A model generated the notes under the pieces. The model worked only from the letters and a program-made list of their open reading frames with translations, was not told where the DNA came from and did not search any database. 64,000 nucleotides of DNA from contig NC_087385.1 of NCBI RefSeq assembly GCF_963675165.1, forward strand, positions 4,326,412-4,390,411, written 5' to 3'. The DNA is from Halichondria panicea. Its lineage: Eukaryota > Porifera > Demospongiae > Suberitida > Halichondriidae. Position 1 is the stretch's first letter, and each line of letters starts with the position of its first letter. Both the position numbers and the translations under genes were made by a program. Of this stretch, positions 9,201 through 20,775 are shown in pieces.

Positions 9201-12200
9201 ATGGAATCCAAAAGTGAAGGAAGATTTACCTTTGAAGTTATTCATGCTCTCATAAGCAGGAACGAGTACCCTTCATCCTTTAGTAAAGAAGACAAGCGTT
9301 CCCTGAGGCGGAGAGTTAAATGCTTTGATACAGTGGATGGAGAATTGTACTATGTTGGATCTACCTGTAAGAGACCTAGATATTATACATATAGTTATCG
9401 CTATATATTTGTGTCTACATACTGTTACATGCAGTATTACATTTTCAAAAAAGGTGATGAGAAGAGGCTTGTTGTGGAAGACAAGGAGCAGAGGAAAAGA
9501 ATTATAGGAGCAATCCATGATCCAAGTCATATGGGAGTCAACAGAACATTGGACATGATCACAGCCAAGTATTACTGGCCTGGTCAAACAAATGAAGTCA
9601 AAGAATATGTAAGTGAAGCCGGACTTTGCTATAATAGTATTGCTTTTAGTGTATTTGCATGATCTACTTATTTCTTATAGGTGAAAACATGTACCAAGTG
9701 CCAGTGTACCAATCCTAGACTACTAAAACCAGCATCGACTCTCCACCCAATACCAGTGACACCAAAGGTTTGGCATACAGTTGGGATGGATTTGATTGGC
9801 CCTCTGACAGAGACACCCAGGGGCAACAAGTATGTCATAACGCTCACCGACTATTTCAGCAAGTGGGCGGAAGCAGCCCCACTACCAGACAAGACAGCAC
9901 ATGGAGTAGCTAAATTCCTTTATTCTGTAAGTGCACTATAGCAATAATTATTATGCACATCATTTACAGCAAATCAATCTCTCTTAATAGGTTATGTGCA
10001 GAATGGGCTGTGCAGAAGTCATCATCACTGACCAGGGTCGGGAATTCGTCAACTCACTCTCAGCCCAGTTGTACCAGAAAACCAACACCCAGCATAGAAT
10101 CACTAGCGCTTACCACCCTCAGACAAATGGATTAACTGAGCGGTTTAACCAGACTCTTTCTAGGTGTTTGGCTAAGACTGTGAATGACAACCAAGATAAT
10201 TGGGACGAGAAGATCAACACGATTCTCATGGGATATAGGGCATCGCGTCAGGCATCAATTAAGCATTCTCCTTACTTCATGCTCTTCCAAGCTGAGATGC
10301 GTTTGCCGATTGATAGTGAGCTACTGCCCGGTCAGCCTGAAGAAAGAACCCCAGAAGAAGTTATTGAGCATCTTTTGAAGAGCCATGAAGAAGTGTTCAC
10401 AACAGCTGAAGCCAACATCAAGTCAGCACAAGGCAAACAAAAAGAAACGTATGACAGAAAACACCAGCAAGTCAGCACACTTAGCGTGGGTATGAAGGTT
10501 TTGCTGGAGAATACTGCTCAAAAGCAGAGGAAGGGAGGAAAACTGGACTCAAGATGGCTAGGTCCATATTTCATCAACCGAGATTTAGGTAAGTTATTAT
10601 TATTATTTTAGTGATAATAGTTATATCTATACAGCCTGTATGTTATACAGCTAAAATGAATTCACATGCACTATATATAATTATTATGTATATATAGGTA
10701 AGGGCTTATATGAGCTAAAAAACCTTTCTGGTCAAATACTCAAGAAGAAGGCGAATGTCTGTCGGCTGAAGTTGTTTAATGAAAGGAGCTTGTCTAGAGA
10801 CAATAAACAGCCACCAGAAGGCGATCGGAGAGACGACCAACAGCCACCAAAGAAAGACGACCCACAGCCACCAAAGAAAGATGACCCAAAGAAAGACGAC
10901 CCACAGCCACCAGAGAGAGACGACCCACAGCCACCAAAGAGAGACGACCCACAGCCACCAGAGAGAGACGACCCACAGCCACCAGAGAGAGACGACCCAC
11001 AGCCACCAGAGAGAGACGACCCACAGCCACCAGAGAGAGACGACCCACAGCCACCAGAGAGAGACGACCCACAGCCACCAAAGAGAGACGACCCACAGCC
11101 ACCAGAGAGAGACGACCCACAGCCACCAGAGAGAGACGACCCACAGCCACCAGAGAGAGACGACCCACAGCCACCAGAGAGAGACGACCCACAGCCACCA
11201 GAGAGAGACGACCCACAGCCACCAGAGAGAGACGACCCACAGCCACCAGAGAGAGACGACCCACAGCCACCAAAGAGAGACGACCCACAGCCACCAGAGA
11301 GAGACGACCCACAGCCACCAGAGAGAGACGACCCACAGCCACCAAAGAGAGACGACCCACAGCCACCAGAGAGAGACGACCCACAGCCACCAGAGAGAGA
11401 CGACCCACAGCCACCAAAGAGAGACGACCCAAAGAAAGAGGACCCACAGCCACCAGAGAGAGACCCTAAGTCAAACAAATGTAAGACTAAGGATGTTTTC
11501 AAGAAGGTGAGTGTTGTGTCTCAATCAATTATCTTTTGTCTGTTACTGTACCTTTACTGTACTATTCTTACCTTATCATAGACCGAAGTACAGTGGGTCA
11601 ATGAGCTCTCTCTCACGGCACATGACAGAGAGATACTACTCGCCCCAACAGGCATGCTGTCTGACAAGCATGTGGATGCTGCAATGATACTTTTAAGTGG
11701 CCAATTCTCCAAAACATCTGGGTTGCAATCGTCACTTAAAGTGCAGTTTCGTCTTGGTTTTCGCCCAATTGATTTGGACAAGCGCACGAGGGTTTAAGGT
11801 GAGTTATGTAAACTGTCTCAAGATTATGAAACAATTCTTTTTATTATATATTAGGAGTGCAGATACTGTTTGTGCCAGAACGTCATCACTGGATCCTGAC
11901 AAGTTGTATTGAAGGCAGTGTCTATGTGTATGACAGCCTGCAGACAGGCACTAAGGAATTTCCTAGATCTGTAGAAAATCAACTACTCCAGCTCTACCAT
12001 CCCACACTTAGTCCACCACAACGTCAAGAAATTGGTTTACTGGCAGAGTGTCCACCTGTCCAACAACAACAAGAGTCATATGACTGTGGCCTATTTGTTA
12101 TTGCATGGGCATACCACCTCTTAGTTGGAGACTCTTTAAACACGCTGACACTGGACCAGCAAAAACTCAGACGGCATTTGGTAAGGTGCTTTGAAAAGAA

Positions 12201-12402
12201 GAAACTATCAAGGTTCCCAAAATCAAGGCAGGAGACCCCTCGAAGTGAGATAGTGTGGGTATCTGTAGTAGCTTCGTGCTACCAGTGTGACTCGTGGAAC
12301 GACATGGTGCAGTGTGATGGCTGCGACAGGTGGTACCACATGAAGTGTGCACGTATAAAGAAAGCTCCATTCAGTGACTGGCACTGTAAAGACTGCAAAT
12401 AG
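9201..12402 (+). CDS. Ginger1 transposase: H2C2-DDE integrase, GPY/F, Ulp1-like protease, PHD finger (one in-frame stop)
   Basis: Likely exons 9201-9608, 9681-9926, 9991-10588, 10698-11506, 11582-11798 and 11855-12402. Order: HHCC zinc motif (HMGVNRTLDMI, KTCTKCQ); integrase core with D in GMDLIGPL, D in ITDQGREF and E in NGLTERFNQ; GPY/F motif RWLGPYF; a DDPQPPER repeat tract; a C48 peptidase with His in ERHHWIL, Asp in VYVYDSL, Gln-rich stretch and Cys in SYDCGLF; and a C-terminal PHD finger (CYQC, CDGC, WYHMKC, CKDC). All catalytic and metal residues are visible. The reading frame across the exon 5/6 join contains TAA at 11795-11797, which would end translation before the protease unless splicing differs. 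A further intron (about 9367-9432) is possible. The start ATG at 9201 is a choice; an open frame extends upstream to 9123. Confidence 0.8.
10843..11465 (+). repeat. 24-bp coding tandem repeat (DDPQPPER)
   Basis: About 25 near-identical 24-bp units (GACGACCCACAGCCACCAGA plus GAGA) encode an 8-residue acidic/proline/basic repeat between the integrase and protease regions of the transposon. Most variation is E/K at one position. The unit length, a multiple of three and free of stops in several frames, leaves long open frames on both strands that are artefacts of the repeat. Confidence 0.95.
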
Positions 12403-12562
12403 ATAGCTAGTGTACTTGTTCAAGTTTTGAGATGCATCATAATAACCGCTGGGATAGTTTTAGTAGGGGGGCCTAAACTTTTAAGAGGGGGCCCAAAATT
12501 TTAAAATTCTAGGCCCGGGGGGGGGGGGCCCAAACTCATGGGGGGCCTAAAATTTTATGACA

Positions 12563-12706
12563 ACGGGAAGGAGGTCAGTTTGACATGACAGAACTACGAC
12601 CTTTGTGTGAGGTCACCCCTTCTAGGTACTGCACCATTTCTCTGGAGGGCCTAGGGGCGCAGTAGCTAAAAGTTTACTAATTTACAGCAGGCCAGCAATA
12701 ACATGA
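12563..12706. other. Spacer between Ginger1 and copy C
   Basis: Short non-coding stretch holding the right target duplication (12563-12566) and whatever remains of the copy C promoter. Nothing else recognised. Confidence 0.5.
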
Positions 12707-13862
12707 ATGGGCTACTTTATCATAAGAATCAGTGCAAAAAAGAAAAAGAATAATTCTGCTGAAGCTGCTCCCAGTCAAGCTATTGGACACTCAGGTTTAG
12801 AGGAGGATGATCCCCAGCCCAAGGCTCAAGGCATTTCACAAGAAAAAGTTATTTTTGACAGTGGAGAAGACTCATTCAGTAAAGCAATGAAACTCTCACC
12901 TGGCTCAGAACTACACGCTGTAGTTGCTGAGTTTGTGGTTTCTCAAGACAGCAGTATTCAAAGTCAATCAGCAGTACAACCAATAGATAGACCACCCAAC
13001 CTATCACAACATTTTTGCCCACCAGAAGGACAACTGGGAAATGCTGAGTTTGGCGTATTCACAAATGAAGGGGGGACCCTCTACTCTGCACTGCATGGTG
13101 TCACTGTGATCATCCCCCCCAATGCCATCCCAGAAGCCTTCTCCCCATTTTCTCTCTCCATGCACTTTTATCTGCAATAACCGTTCACTCTAATGGATGA
13201 TGCAGACCCTTGCTCTGTGATAGTGTGGTTACATCAAGATCCTCACTTTCATTTTCTCGAGGAGGTCACTGTCAAGATTCCCCATGCCGCCGTAGTTGAT
13301 AACTCCCTCTGTGTATTGACTTGGGGTAAAGCCAAACAGCTGAATCTCAACACCAAAGTCCCAGCTGAATTCAGCGGTGGATACCATGCTGTTATCAAAG
13401 TCAAGCACTTTTGTCCAAAAGTCACTACAAGGAAAAGGAAACGAGAACAAAGTGGAAGTAAGGATTCAAAAAAAGTGAAGTTGGAGTCTACGGCCAGGGA
13501 AGATGAGTCTGGTTTCAAGTACAGCATAGCCTGCAGCATGCCCTCTGATCAATCAATGGGAGACTGGAAGGTGCAGTTTGCAGCTTGTCAAAGCAACCTC
13601 ACAGGGATCTTGGTATGTTGAAACTGATTATAGACTGGCCCACTATGCTCATTGTTTTTACATACAGTTGTTGAGGCAGTTGCCAAAGAAGCAAATTGGT
13701 AAAAATTACTCTCAGGCGGATGATGTTGAAATCAGAGGAGCCTTCTTTAAGACATTTCCAGACACTTGGAGTGACAGCAATTGGGCAATCGATGCGACTG
13801 TGAGGCCGGCGTTGGTGAGTACAAAAGTCACAATGTATGTACAGCAAGATCATATGTACAGC

Positions 13863-14432
13863 TAGCCTCGATTCCAGGCCGCTAAGAGAGGGCCTGGTAT
13901 CGACTGTTTGCGCATGCGCCACCTATTACCCAGAAAGTGGGTAATTCGGATACCATTGTATTTTGCTCAGTAAAACAATGACGTCACAACGAACGGAAGT
14001 GGATTGAAGAAGTGGATAGAAGTACAAGTGTGATTGTAGCCCGTGTGATAGCATTCTAATAGCCACCCTTAGTCTACTATGTTAACAAAGGACTCACAGC
14101 CTGCAACAGTGTGGATAACAATCCTCTGAACGGAGGGGAAGGCTGACAATAGCCATTATGGATAGGCCACGCCCATCTGACACTAACCTTCGTGAAAGTC
14201 GACTCTATCAGAAAGAAATTGCTGCTGTAACCAATACAGCTCTGTCTCTAGCTAGCTAGCTATATAGCTCTGTGTCTGACTTTATGAAGAGTATTCTTTG
14301 TCTGTATATGTTATTCAGGATATAATTCGGGTAAAAATTCAGGAAACATTACGGGAATATTATCCAATAATTTTGCGCATGCGCAAGCAGTCAGTAGCAG
14401 GCCTAATTGTTTAGGCCTTGAGAAGGAGGCTA
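13863..14432. mobile_element. TAGCCTC-ended element with 9-bp target duplication (570 bp)
   Basis: Begins TAGCCTCGATTCCAGGCC and ends AGGCCTTGAGAAGGAGGCTA. The 9-mer ATGTACAGC occurs immediately on both sides (13854-13862 and 14433-14441). It is absent from the corresponding intron of copy A (about 850), so insertion happened after the A/C duplication or was lost from A. Non-coding. Shares termini with the 46-bp and 88-bp elements at 19626 and 23707. Confidence 0.8.
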
Positions 14433-14794
14433 ATGTACAGCAAGATCATGATAATTATCAGAGTTTGTTTCACTATGCTGCATTTGTGATTTTACAGATA
14501 TCTGAGAAGCAGATACTGCGTTTTCCAGAACATAAAGCGGGACAGTCCTTACCCTACCCCCCCACCCTGTGCTTTGAGGTGTCCCACTTGAGTGAGAATG
14601 ACCATTCCAAGCTGAGGCAATGGATAGACACGCAAGGAGCAGTCGTTGTTGATGGCAATACACCCTCCTTCCTTATTTCATCCACCCCACCACCACCTAT
14701 AATGAAAGGTAATTAATTAACATGTGTCTGATTATTACTGTGTCTACTATAGTACAGTTAATGCAGGAGGGTAGCCAGGCTTTTTTGAAAGGGG

Positions 14795-15204
14795 CAGTGG
14801 CGGATCCAGGAAAAAGGAAAGGGGGGTTCCAAACAAACCAGCGCGCACAGTACAAGTAGTAAAAGTCGTGCATAGCGCGAAATTTTTTGGGGTTACGCCC
14901 ACTTTCGGTCACACATTGTGCAGTAAGACTAGGGAAAATCCCATTCTCAGCCAGGGGAAGTCCCATCTTAGACTTGCGTAGAGCTGCTACAAACAGCCAA
15001 CTTAGCTACTAGCTAGCCTAGGCTAACGATTGACTTTTAACACTCTTTTGGCAGTTGATACATCAAAACAGTAGGTAAAATCATTGAACAATAATTAAGC
15101 AATAAAAACTGATAAATAGCTAGCTGGTAGGTGTAGTAAAACCATAATAGGTATGAAAGGGGGATTCCCATGGCACCTTGGGATCCCCCCTAGATCCGCC
15201 ACTG
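14795..15204. mobile_element. hAT-like MITE (same insertion as in copy A)
   Basis: CAGTGGCGGATCCAGG at the left and the complement TAGATCCGCCACTG at the right; AGGGG on both sides (14790-14794, 15205-15209). Orthologous by duplication to 1223-1564. Confidence 0.7.
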
Positions 15205-16261
15205 AGGGGGGTCAAAAAACGGTTGCAAAGCGACTGTTTTTCAGCTGCACAGCGCCAAAAACCGGAAACCACGCCTCTTAATAATGACATATCATAATTA
15301 CTTCTCTCTACCTATAGTTGAGTGTGGCCTGATGTTCTATTTGTATACCAGTACATGTAGATATCGTCTTTCTTCTAATTACAGCACCACTCCAAGAAGA
15401 ACCAACTATCAGTTTTATGTTTGTGGTCGCTTAGTCAATTAGTTAGCACAACCATAACCAGCACAACCATAACCAACAACCAAGAGTGAGAAGAGTGTCG
15501 AACTACTGATACTTCTACACAAACACGGTGCACAAAGTAACATGACACGCACGTGATATAAATTTACTAGTAATCTCCTAGTAAATGTTAACCGTGACGT
15601 TTTTAGGGTGTGGTTTTCGAAAAATTCTAGCTATTAATTGTTCAATGTTTGCGTTCAACGTTCAGAGCTTGTGGAGCTGCTCACTGCACACTGATAGGAG
15701 ACGATATCTTCAAAAAAATCTTCTAAAAGAGACAATAGTCGAGTTGATCCTCTTCACTTGCGCTCTTTACTCACTATTAACAACTTCTGTGTGTTGCGTA
15801 ATTATGCGCAAAGGTCATCAATTGCGAGTTGCTCACGTGCAATTGACAGGATGTCACGATACTTTGTGTACAGTGTTTGTGTAGAGGTATCAGTAGTTCG
15901 ACACTCTTCTCTTCTTATGCACTCTTGCAACAACCTACAGTTATAAAATACAGTTAGTATGGCTTCAAGCACATAGTTTGCAAGCTAGGCTCAGATAAAT
16001 GCTGCTGTTGCTGATATACATTCGATAAAATACTACTTTGAGTGCTGATATAGCTAGATCACAAACGTTTAAGGTACTGTTTTTGAGCGGCTATATTCGA
16101 GACAACCAGGTCACTGTAATGTGAATATTTCGTTCTTTGTTAGCTCCACCCTATTCTAATAACCAATTCTCAATATGTTGTTTAAATGTAGATGTAGACC
16201 ATTTCCAAATTCGAATTAATTGTTTTGGTGCTGTAATTAGAACAATGACGTAGAAGCTAAA

Positions 16262-16530
16262 TGTGGCTAGAAGCCTATAGAAGCTGTTAGTTTTCGTCGC
16301 ACTGCAACAGTTACAGCTGGAGCTGGAACAGATACGCACGCACACACGCATGCACACACACACAGTCAGCTTTACCGTATTCCTCAGAAGCCTATAGAAG
16401 CTGTTAGTTTTCGTCGCACTGCAACAGTTACAGCTGGAGCTGGAACAGATACACACGCACGCACGCATGCACACACACACAGTCAGCTTTACCGTATTCC
16501 TCGTGCGGCTACGCCTCAAAGCATAATAAA
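16262..16530. repeat. Dispersed repeat family, copy 3, internally duplicated
   Basis: The block AGAAGCCTATAGAAGCTGTT ... GTCAGCTTTACCGTATTCCTC occurs twice in tandem (about 16268-16385 and 16386-16502), then continues into the TCGTGCGGCTACGCCTC end. It lies immediately before the last exon of copy C, as copy 1 does in copy A. Confidence 0.75.
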
Positions 16531-17904
16531 CACAACATTTCTACTCCTCCCAGGTGAGAAGGTCCTCTTCACCAGCCCCTATCTCTATGGTGTTGATAGT
16601 GACATCATCAGAGTCCTTACTCACCAAGGCCAGGACGTTATTCGATACTCTAACGTCTGAGCACCTCAAGTTCCTCGCAGACATCAGTCTCTAGTTATCT
16701 GACACTCAACGGCTGTGCGAAGCATTGAACATCAGACCACGACAAAGATTTAGATCCCTTCACAATTCTCGGCAACTGGGTGGCCAGTCAAGGCAGAGCC
16801 GCTAGCTTGATACGACTCAAAGAGCAATTCAAGACTATAGACATTGTTGACATTGCTGTGTGTGAGAACAAAGACTCGAGTGTCCTGCTCAGTCCACATC
16901 TAGAAGACTGTTTGATCCTGGACGCTTTTATGATTAAAGATAGGTCGCCATCCAGTTATAAAGCCCTGCTAGATCTGTCTGGAAAGTTGGAACGCTGCTG
17001 GAAGAATGTTGGCCGTCTACTAGGAATCTCACCCAACGAGTTAGACAATATTTCTCTACAGGAGAAATCGCATAATATTATCGATCCACCGTCATACCAA
17101 CTGATATGCAATTGGCAAAGGAGAGAGGGGAAGGGAGCTACCTTTGGGGCACTCTTCAAGGCCATTCATTGAGTGTACTACCATTAACTAGAGCTGGTCA
17201 ATGATGCTCATCTCTTCTGTGTACGTTTTGTTAATAAATATCTACCCATCCCTAAGTAGTTACTGTTATACAGCTATATATAGCTATAGTTCGAAAAAGT
17301 TCGAACCACATCGAACACATGTGAAAAACTCTCACAAAACTGTTTACTTAGAGTCTAATTGATTCATTCTCCCTTTCATCGTGCTTCCTTTTGACATAAT
17401 CATCATCATCATCATCACTTTGGCACTGTTACAACCGTTCATTCAGTAATATCACCTCAAAAAAAATCTTATTGACGATAACTATGATTAACAGTACACT
17501 ATAATAATTATAGCGTATGCTATTTAGTGAAGAAGACATGTGACTTAGAGCCACTTTATTGTTACATGATGATTCGAATGGGAGCTAGGGAGAGGAGGTA
17601 GCAAATATGCCATTGTTAATTAAGTGTAAAAATGAGACAAGTGTACACACTTTTACTCTAGTGTGTACAGTTGTGTGGCACAGTACTCAAAAAGCTAATT
17701 AAATTTCGCAGATTGACCTCGAACCTCGAGAATTTAGTGCCTCAAAAACTTTGGAATCATGGATTGAAAGACCTTTCTACTGTAGGGATGTGGTCATTTG
17801 AACCTTTATTTATATGGTTGAGCAATTGCGAAAATTTAGTGCTAGTAGACTATTGACATAATTATAGAACAAAATTGGGGCTGGTGCGAGACTACCTTAC
17901 AGTT

Positions 17905-17957
17905 TAGCCTCCTTCATAGACCTTGGACTGAAGAAGTGCTGCCTAGGATCGAGGCTA
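17905..17957. mobile_element. TAGCCTC hairpin element (53 bp, no clear target duplication)
   Basis: Starts TAGCCTCC and ends GGATCGAGGCTA, resembling the ends of the elements at 19626 and 23707, but the flanks do not match each other. May be an old or partial copy. Confidence 0.45.
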
Positions 17958-19467
17958 TAGCTAGATACAATGTATTGTGTTCTTAAACATCTACCCACTG
18001 ACTAGTAGTTAATTTTTCCAAATTGTTTCCATACATCATTATTTTGTGCCATTCAGCCATTCAGCTGTATAATTAATAACCTTCACTCTTTGACTCATCA
18101 TCGTATGAATAATAACAGTTACAATCATTCAATAATTCATTATCGCTTCAAAGTAAACATTTCATATTAAATAAATAATCAAGTTATCATGTCAGAAGAG
18201 ACGAGCAGTGTTCCTACAAAGAATAAGGTTTAACATGTGACTCTGAGCTACCACTTTTCATAGAGCTCGGCAGGGGAGGTAGTAGGGTAGCAAAGATGAT
18301 GGCTACAGCCGGGGGAGGGGAGGAGTTGCAGTTAGAGGTAGTCAATAGTTATACAAATAACTATGCTTAAGACAAAAAGTTGCTACACTTGCTTTTTAGG
18401 TTTATTATTGAGGTGTTGTCAAAACTTGAATAACCAGATCTCGGGTAAGATGTGCAGTCTACTACTCTTGCCTAAGAGGAGTACAATCCTTGGCTATAGG
18501 ATTTGACCACACCTTCTCGGGACGGAGAACTGGAGAACTGGGTGGCTATCGGCCATGGCTCCTCTGGGTCGTCTGGATTGTATTGAGTCAGGACCACTCC
18601 ATTCCTGGCGTGGGAAGATTACAAGCAGTAGTACTTTCAATATAAATTGTGGCGTGTATTGAATTGTGGGGGCACAAGTAATAGTTGTATAATGCCTTTG
18701 AAAACTATGAAGGACTTCACTGGGTTGCATTTATGACACATGGCAAGTTGAATACGGTTACCTCACCCTAGTATCCAAGTCTGCTCACACGAGTGAGCCA
18801 TTGCCCCCAAACAGGACAGCTCGATGACTGTCAAACTTGGAGAATGCATGAGATCCTAGCTGATCATGCAGGTCAAAATGCACCTTTGTCCAATGGTGCC
18901 TCCCATTCACCTACAATAATCGTACATAATTGTACAATGCTGTAGCTTTGCAATTTGTGACCTATTACAATTATCAAGCACTCTTGCTTTTTTCTTCAGC
19001 CTCAACACAACAAGGTAGGAGTTTTAAATTTGGCAGATTTTGATTTTAAAGCTTTGTTGTCAAATAAAAGTGAGCAAATACTAAGCTAAGAAACTTTAAC
19101 CTGCATGTTGGCGTAGATGTACATGCGGCTTCTGCTTTCTATGGAACGATTTACCTAGTAAATAGTCAATAGTACCTTCTATGACATGTCTCTTGGACGT
19201 TACCTTAACACATTCAGTTAGTTGATTACCTACCTTTTAACTTTTACTACACCATTTATGTTCGTGTAGGGAGCACCTCAAGAGGCTAGTGGCCTATATT
19301 GTGCCCATTCCTGTTGGATAAATCTTATTGATTGATTGATTGGTTGATTTGACTCGAAGATGTAGACTACACTAAACCCCAAATTAACGCCGAGGGTTTG
19401 CACTTCAGTGCTCTAGTTAGAAGCCTAGAAAATGCACAGTTCTAACTCAAGTTATGAGCACTCAATG

Positions 19468-19526
19468 TAGCCTCGATTGATCCCAGGTCGTTTTTTCTCC
19501 AGCGTTCAAACCTAGGACCGAGGCTA
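19468..19526. mobile_element. TAGCCTC hairpin element (59 bp)
   Basis: TAGCCTCGATTGATCCCAGG at the left, CCTAGGACCGAGGCTA at the right. Flanks share only ACTCA imperfectly, so the target duplication is degraded. Confidence 0.5.
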
Positions 19527-19544
19527 ACTCAAACTCAATGTTTA

Positions 19545-19999
19545 CAGTAGACTCTCGCTATTTCGGCTCTCTGAAGTACGGCCATCTCGATATACCGGCC
19601 ATTTTGTTTGGCACAGATTGCTAGCTAGCCTCGATTCCAGGCCACTATTGAAGGGGCTGGAGTCGAGGCTAATTGCTAGCTAGCTAGATGTTTACTGCAC
19701 AAACTCGCCCTGAAATGCGGCCACTCGCTATTTCGTATACTGGCCAGTGCTGGCTGCCCCAAACGAGGTTTTCAATGTACGCTTATTACGGCCAGTTATG
19801 ATGTTTTGGTGGGTTTGGCAGATAAAATTTAAATAGAGAGCATAATGATTCATTATCCTCGAGACAGAACCGCAAAATTAGTCATTAGATTTTGAGGTAG
19901 GGTCATTTTAGCCGCGGCTATTTTAAAATGTGGCCACCTCGCTATTTTGGCCAAGCTCTGCACTGTCCCAAGGGTGGCCAGATTAACGAGAGTCTACTG
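19545..19999. mobile_element. pogo-like MITE with nested insertion
   Basis: CAGTAGACTCTCGCTATT at the left and AACGAGAGTCTACTG at the right, bounded by TA (19543-19544, 20000-20001). An inverted relative lies at 35489-35912 in a TUBGCP3 intron. It contains the 46-bp element at 19626-19671. Non-coding. Confidence 0.8.
19626..19671. mobile_element. 46-bp TAGCCTC element with exact 9-bp target duplication
   Basis: TAGCCTCGATTCCAGGCC ... GGAGTCGAGGCTA, flanked on both sides by ATTGCTAGC (19617-19625, 19672-19680). The related MITE at 35489-35912 lacks it at the equivalent position (GGCACAGATT context), giving an empty site. Very short for a mobile element. Confidence 0.8.
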
Positions 20000-20731
20000 T
20001 ATATAGCTACCAAAACAGGCCTCATTAATTTTCGGAAAAATAAAAAGTCAAGTCAACTCCACTCACTTGTGTAAATGCTGAACTCCAGGTACTCATTGGT
20101 ACATCCATTGTCAGGTTCAACTCTATTCTCCACGTAGGCGAGATACTTAGCCCCTGGGTCCTGAGGTTGCAGGGTCCCCTATCTCACGAATGGCCTTCTC
20201 CACTCCTTCAAACACAAACATCTGATCATTGTGGATGATCACTCCAGTCAGGTAACGTTTGCTTGGCTTTCTCCCACACCCACTCTCTGTCAGGGGACAG
20301 ACCTCGTTGTCATATTGAAGAGAACATTTTAAAACCCACTGAACAGGATGATGGTGCGTGAGGGGTGCATGTGGTGAACACTAAGGGAGGAGCCAAGGCC
20401 AAGGGTGGGGTACTCTCCGCTAGTCGATTACCGAAACCATTCGTTTGTGGAGAGGTCTAAAACATCAAAAGGATGATTCGGATCGTTGGGATGAGGGAGG
20501 GTGACAATCGTTCATTTCAAAGTTTAATAGGATCAATGTTTTCTTCTTCTGAATCATCAATCTCATCAGAGTCTGAGCTGGAGTCACTGTCCTGCTCTGA
20601 ATAACATGATTAACCATTGCTGCCCCCACACATACAGCTTGTTCTCAAGGATTACTCCACAGCCTCCATTCCTCCGATCAATCTTCTCAGTGCTAGTGGG
20701 ATCCGGGAACTGAGCTGAGAGAGCTAGAATT

Positions 20732-20734
<3 letters not shown>

Positions 20735-20772
<38 letters not shown>
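20735..20772. repeat. (AG)n microsatellite
   Basis: About 18 uninterrupted AG dinucleotides; the minus-strand frame across it (Ser-Leu repeats) is an artefact. Confidence 0.95.

Positions 20773-20775
<3 letters not shown>

Larger units (their letters stand above)
8862..12562 (+). mobile_element. Ginger1-type DNA transposon, complete ends
   Basis: Left end TGTCATAAAATTTTGGGCCC; right end is the inverted complement, ending ATTTTATGACA. ACGG flanks both sides (8858-8861 and 12563-12566), a 4-bp target duplication. Ginger1 elements carry retrovirus-like integrases, termini of the form TGTNR and 4-bp duplications, all matched here. Length 3701 bp. It encodes a multi-exon integrase / Ulp1 / PHD gene (9201-12402). 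Both ends have repeated blocks of TAGGCCCCCC-like sequence, and 8904-8963 forms a long hairpin. It separates copies B and C of the ZU5/death family. Confidence 0.9.
12707..17259 (+). pseudogene. ZU5 / death-like family, copy C (pseudogene)
   Basis: Exon-equivalents 12707-13612, 13668-13814, 14498-14708 and 16554-17259 match copy A closely, but the frame is broken several times: CAA to TAA in the ZU5 region (about 13178), a 2-base loss after GACGTTATTC (about 16643), CAG to TAG before TTATCTGACAC (about 16692), another 2-base loss in ATCAGACCACGAC (about 16738), and CGA to TGA after GCCATTCAT (about 17170). The CARD-like segment is missing: the protein would jump from the EDSF motif to KAMKLSPGSELH. 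The ATG used in the other copies is not conserved. A roughly 80-bp insertion follows 17256. Splice sites survive. Transcription is possible, but not a full-length product. Confidence 0.85.

Noticed and set aside
9367-9432. Extra intron in the first transposase exon
   Set aside because: GTAAGA and TGCAG fit, but the frame is open through it, so it was left as a possibility only.
10732-11502. Minus-strand 256-residue Gly/Ser/Cys-rich frame
   Set aside because: It is the antisense of the 24-bp coding repeat; open only because the repeat lacks stops.
16151-16519. 122-residue minus-strand Cys/Val-rich frame
   Set aside because: Product of the duplicated CA-rich repeat; no similarity to a protein.
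18494-18730. 78-residue minus-strand frame
   Set aside because: No recognisable domain; may be part of the kelch remnant but too weak to support.
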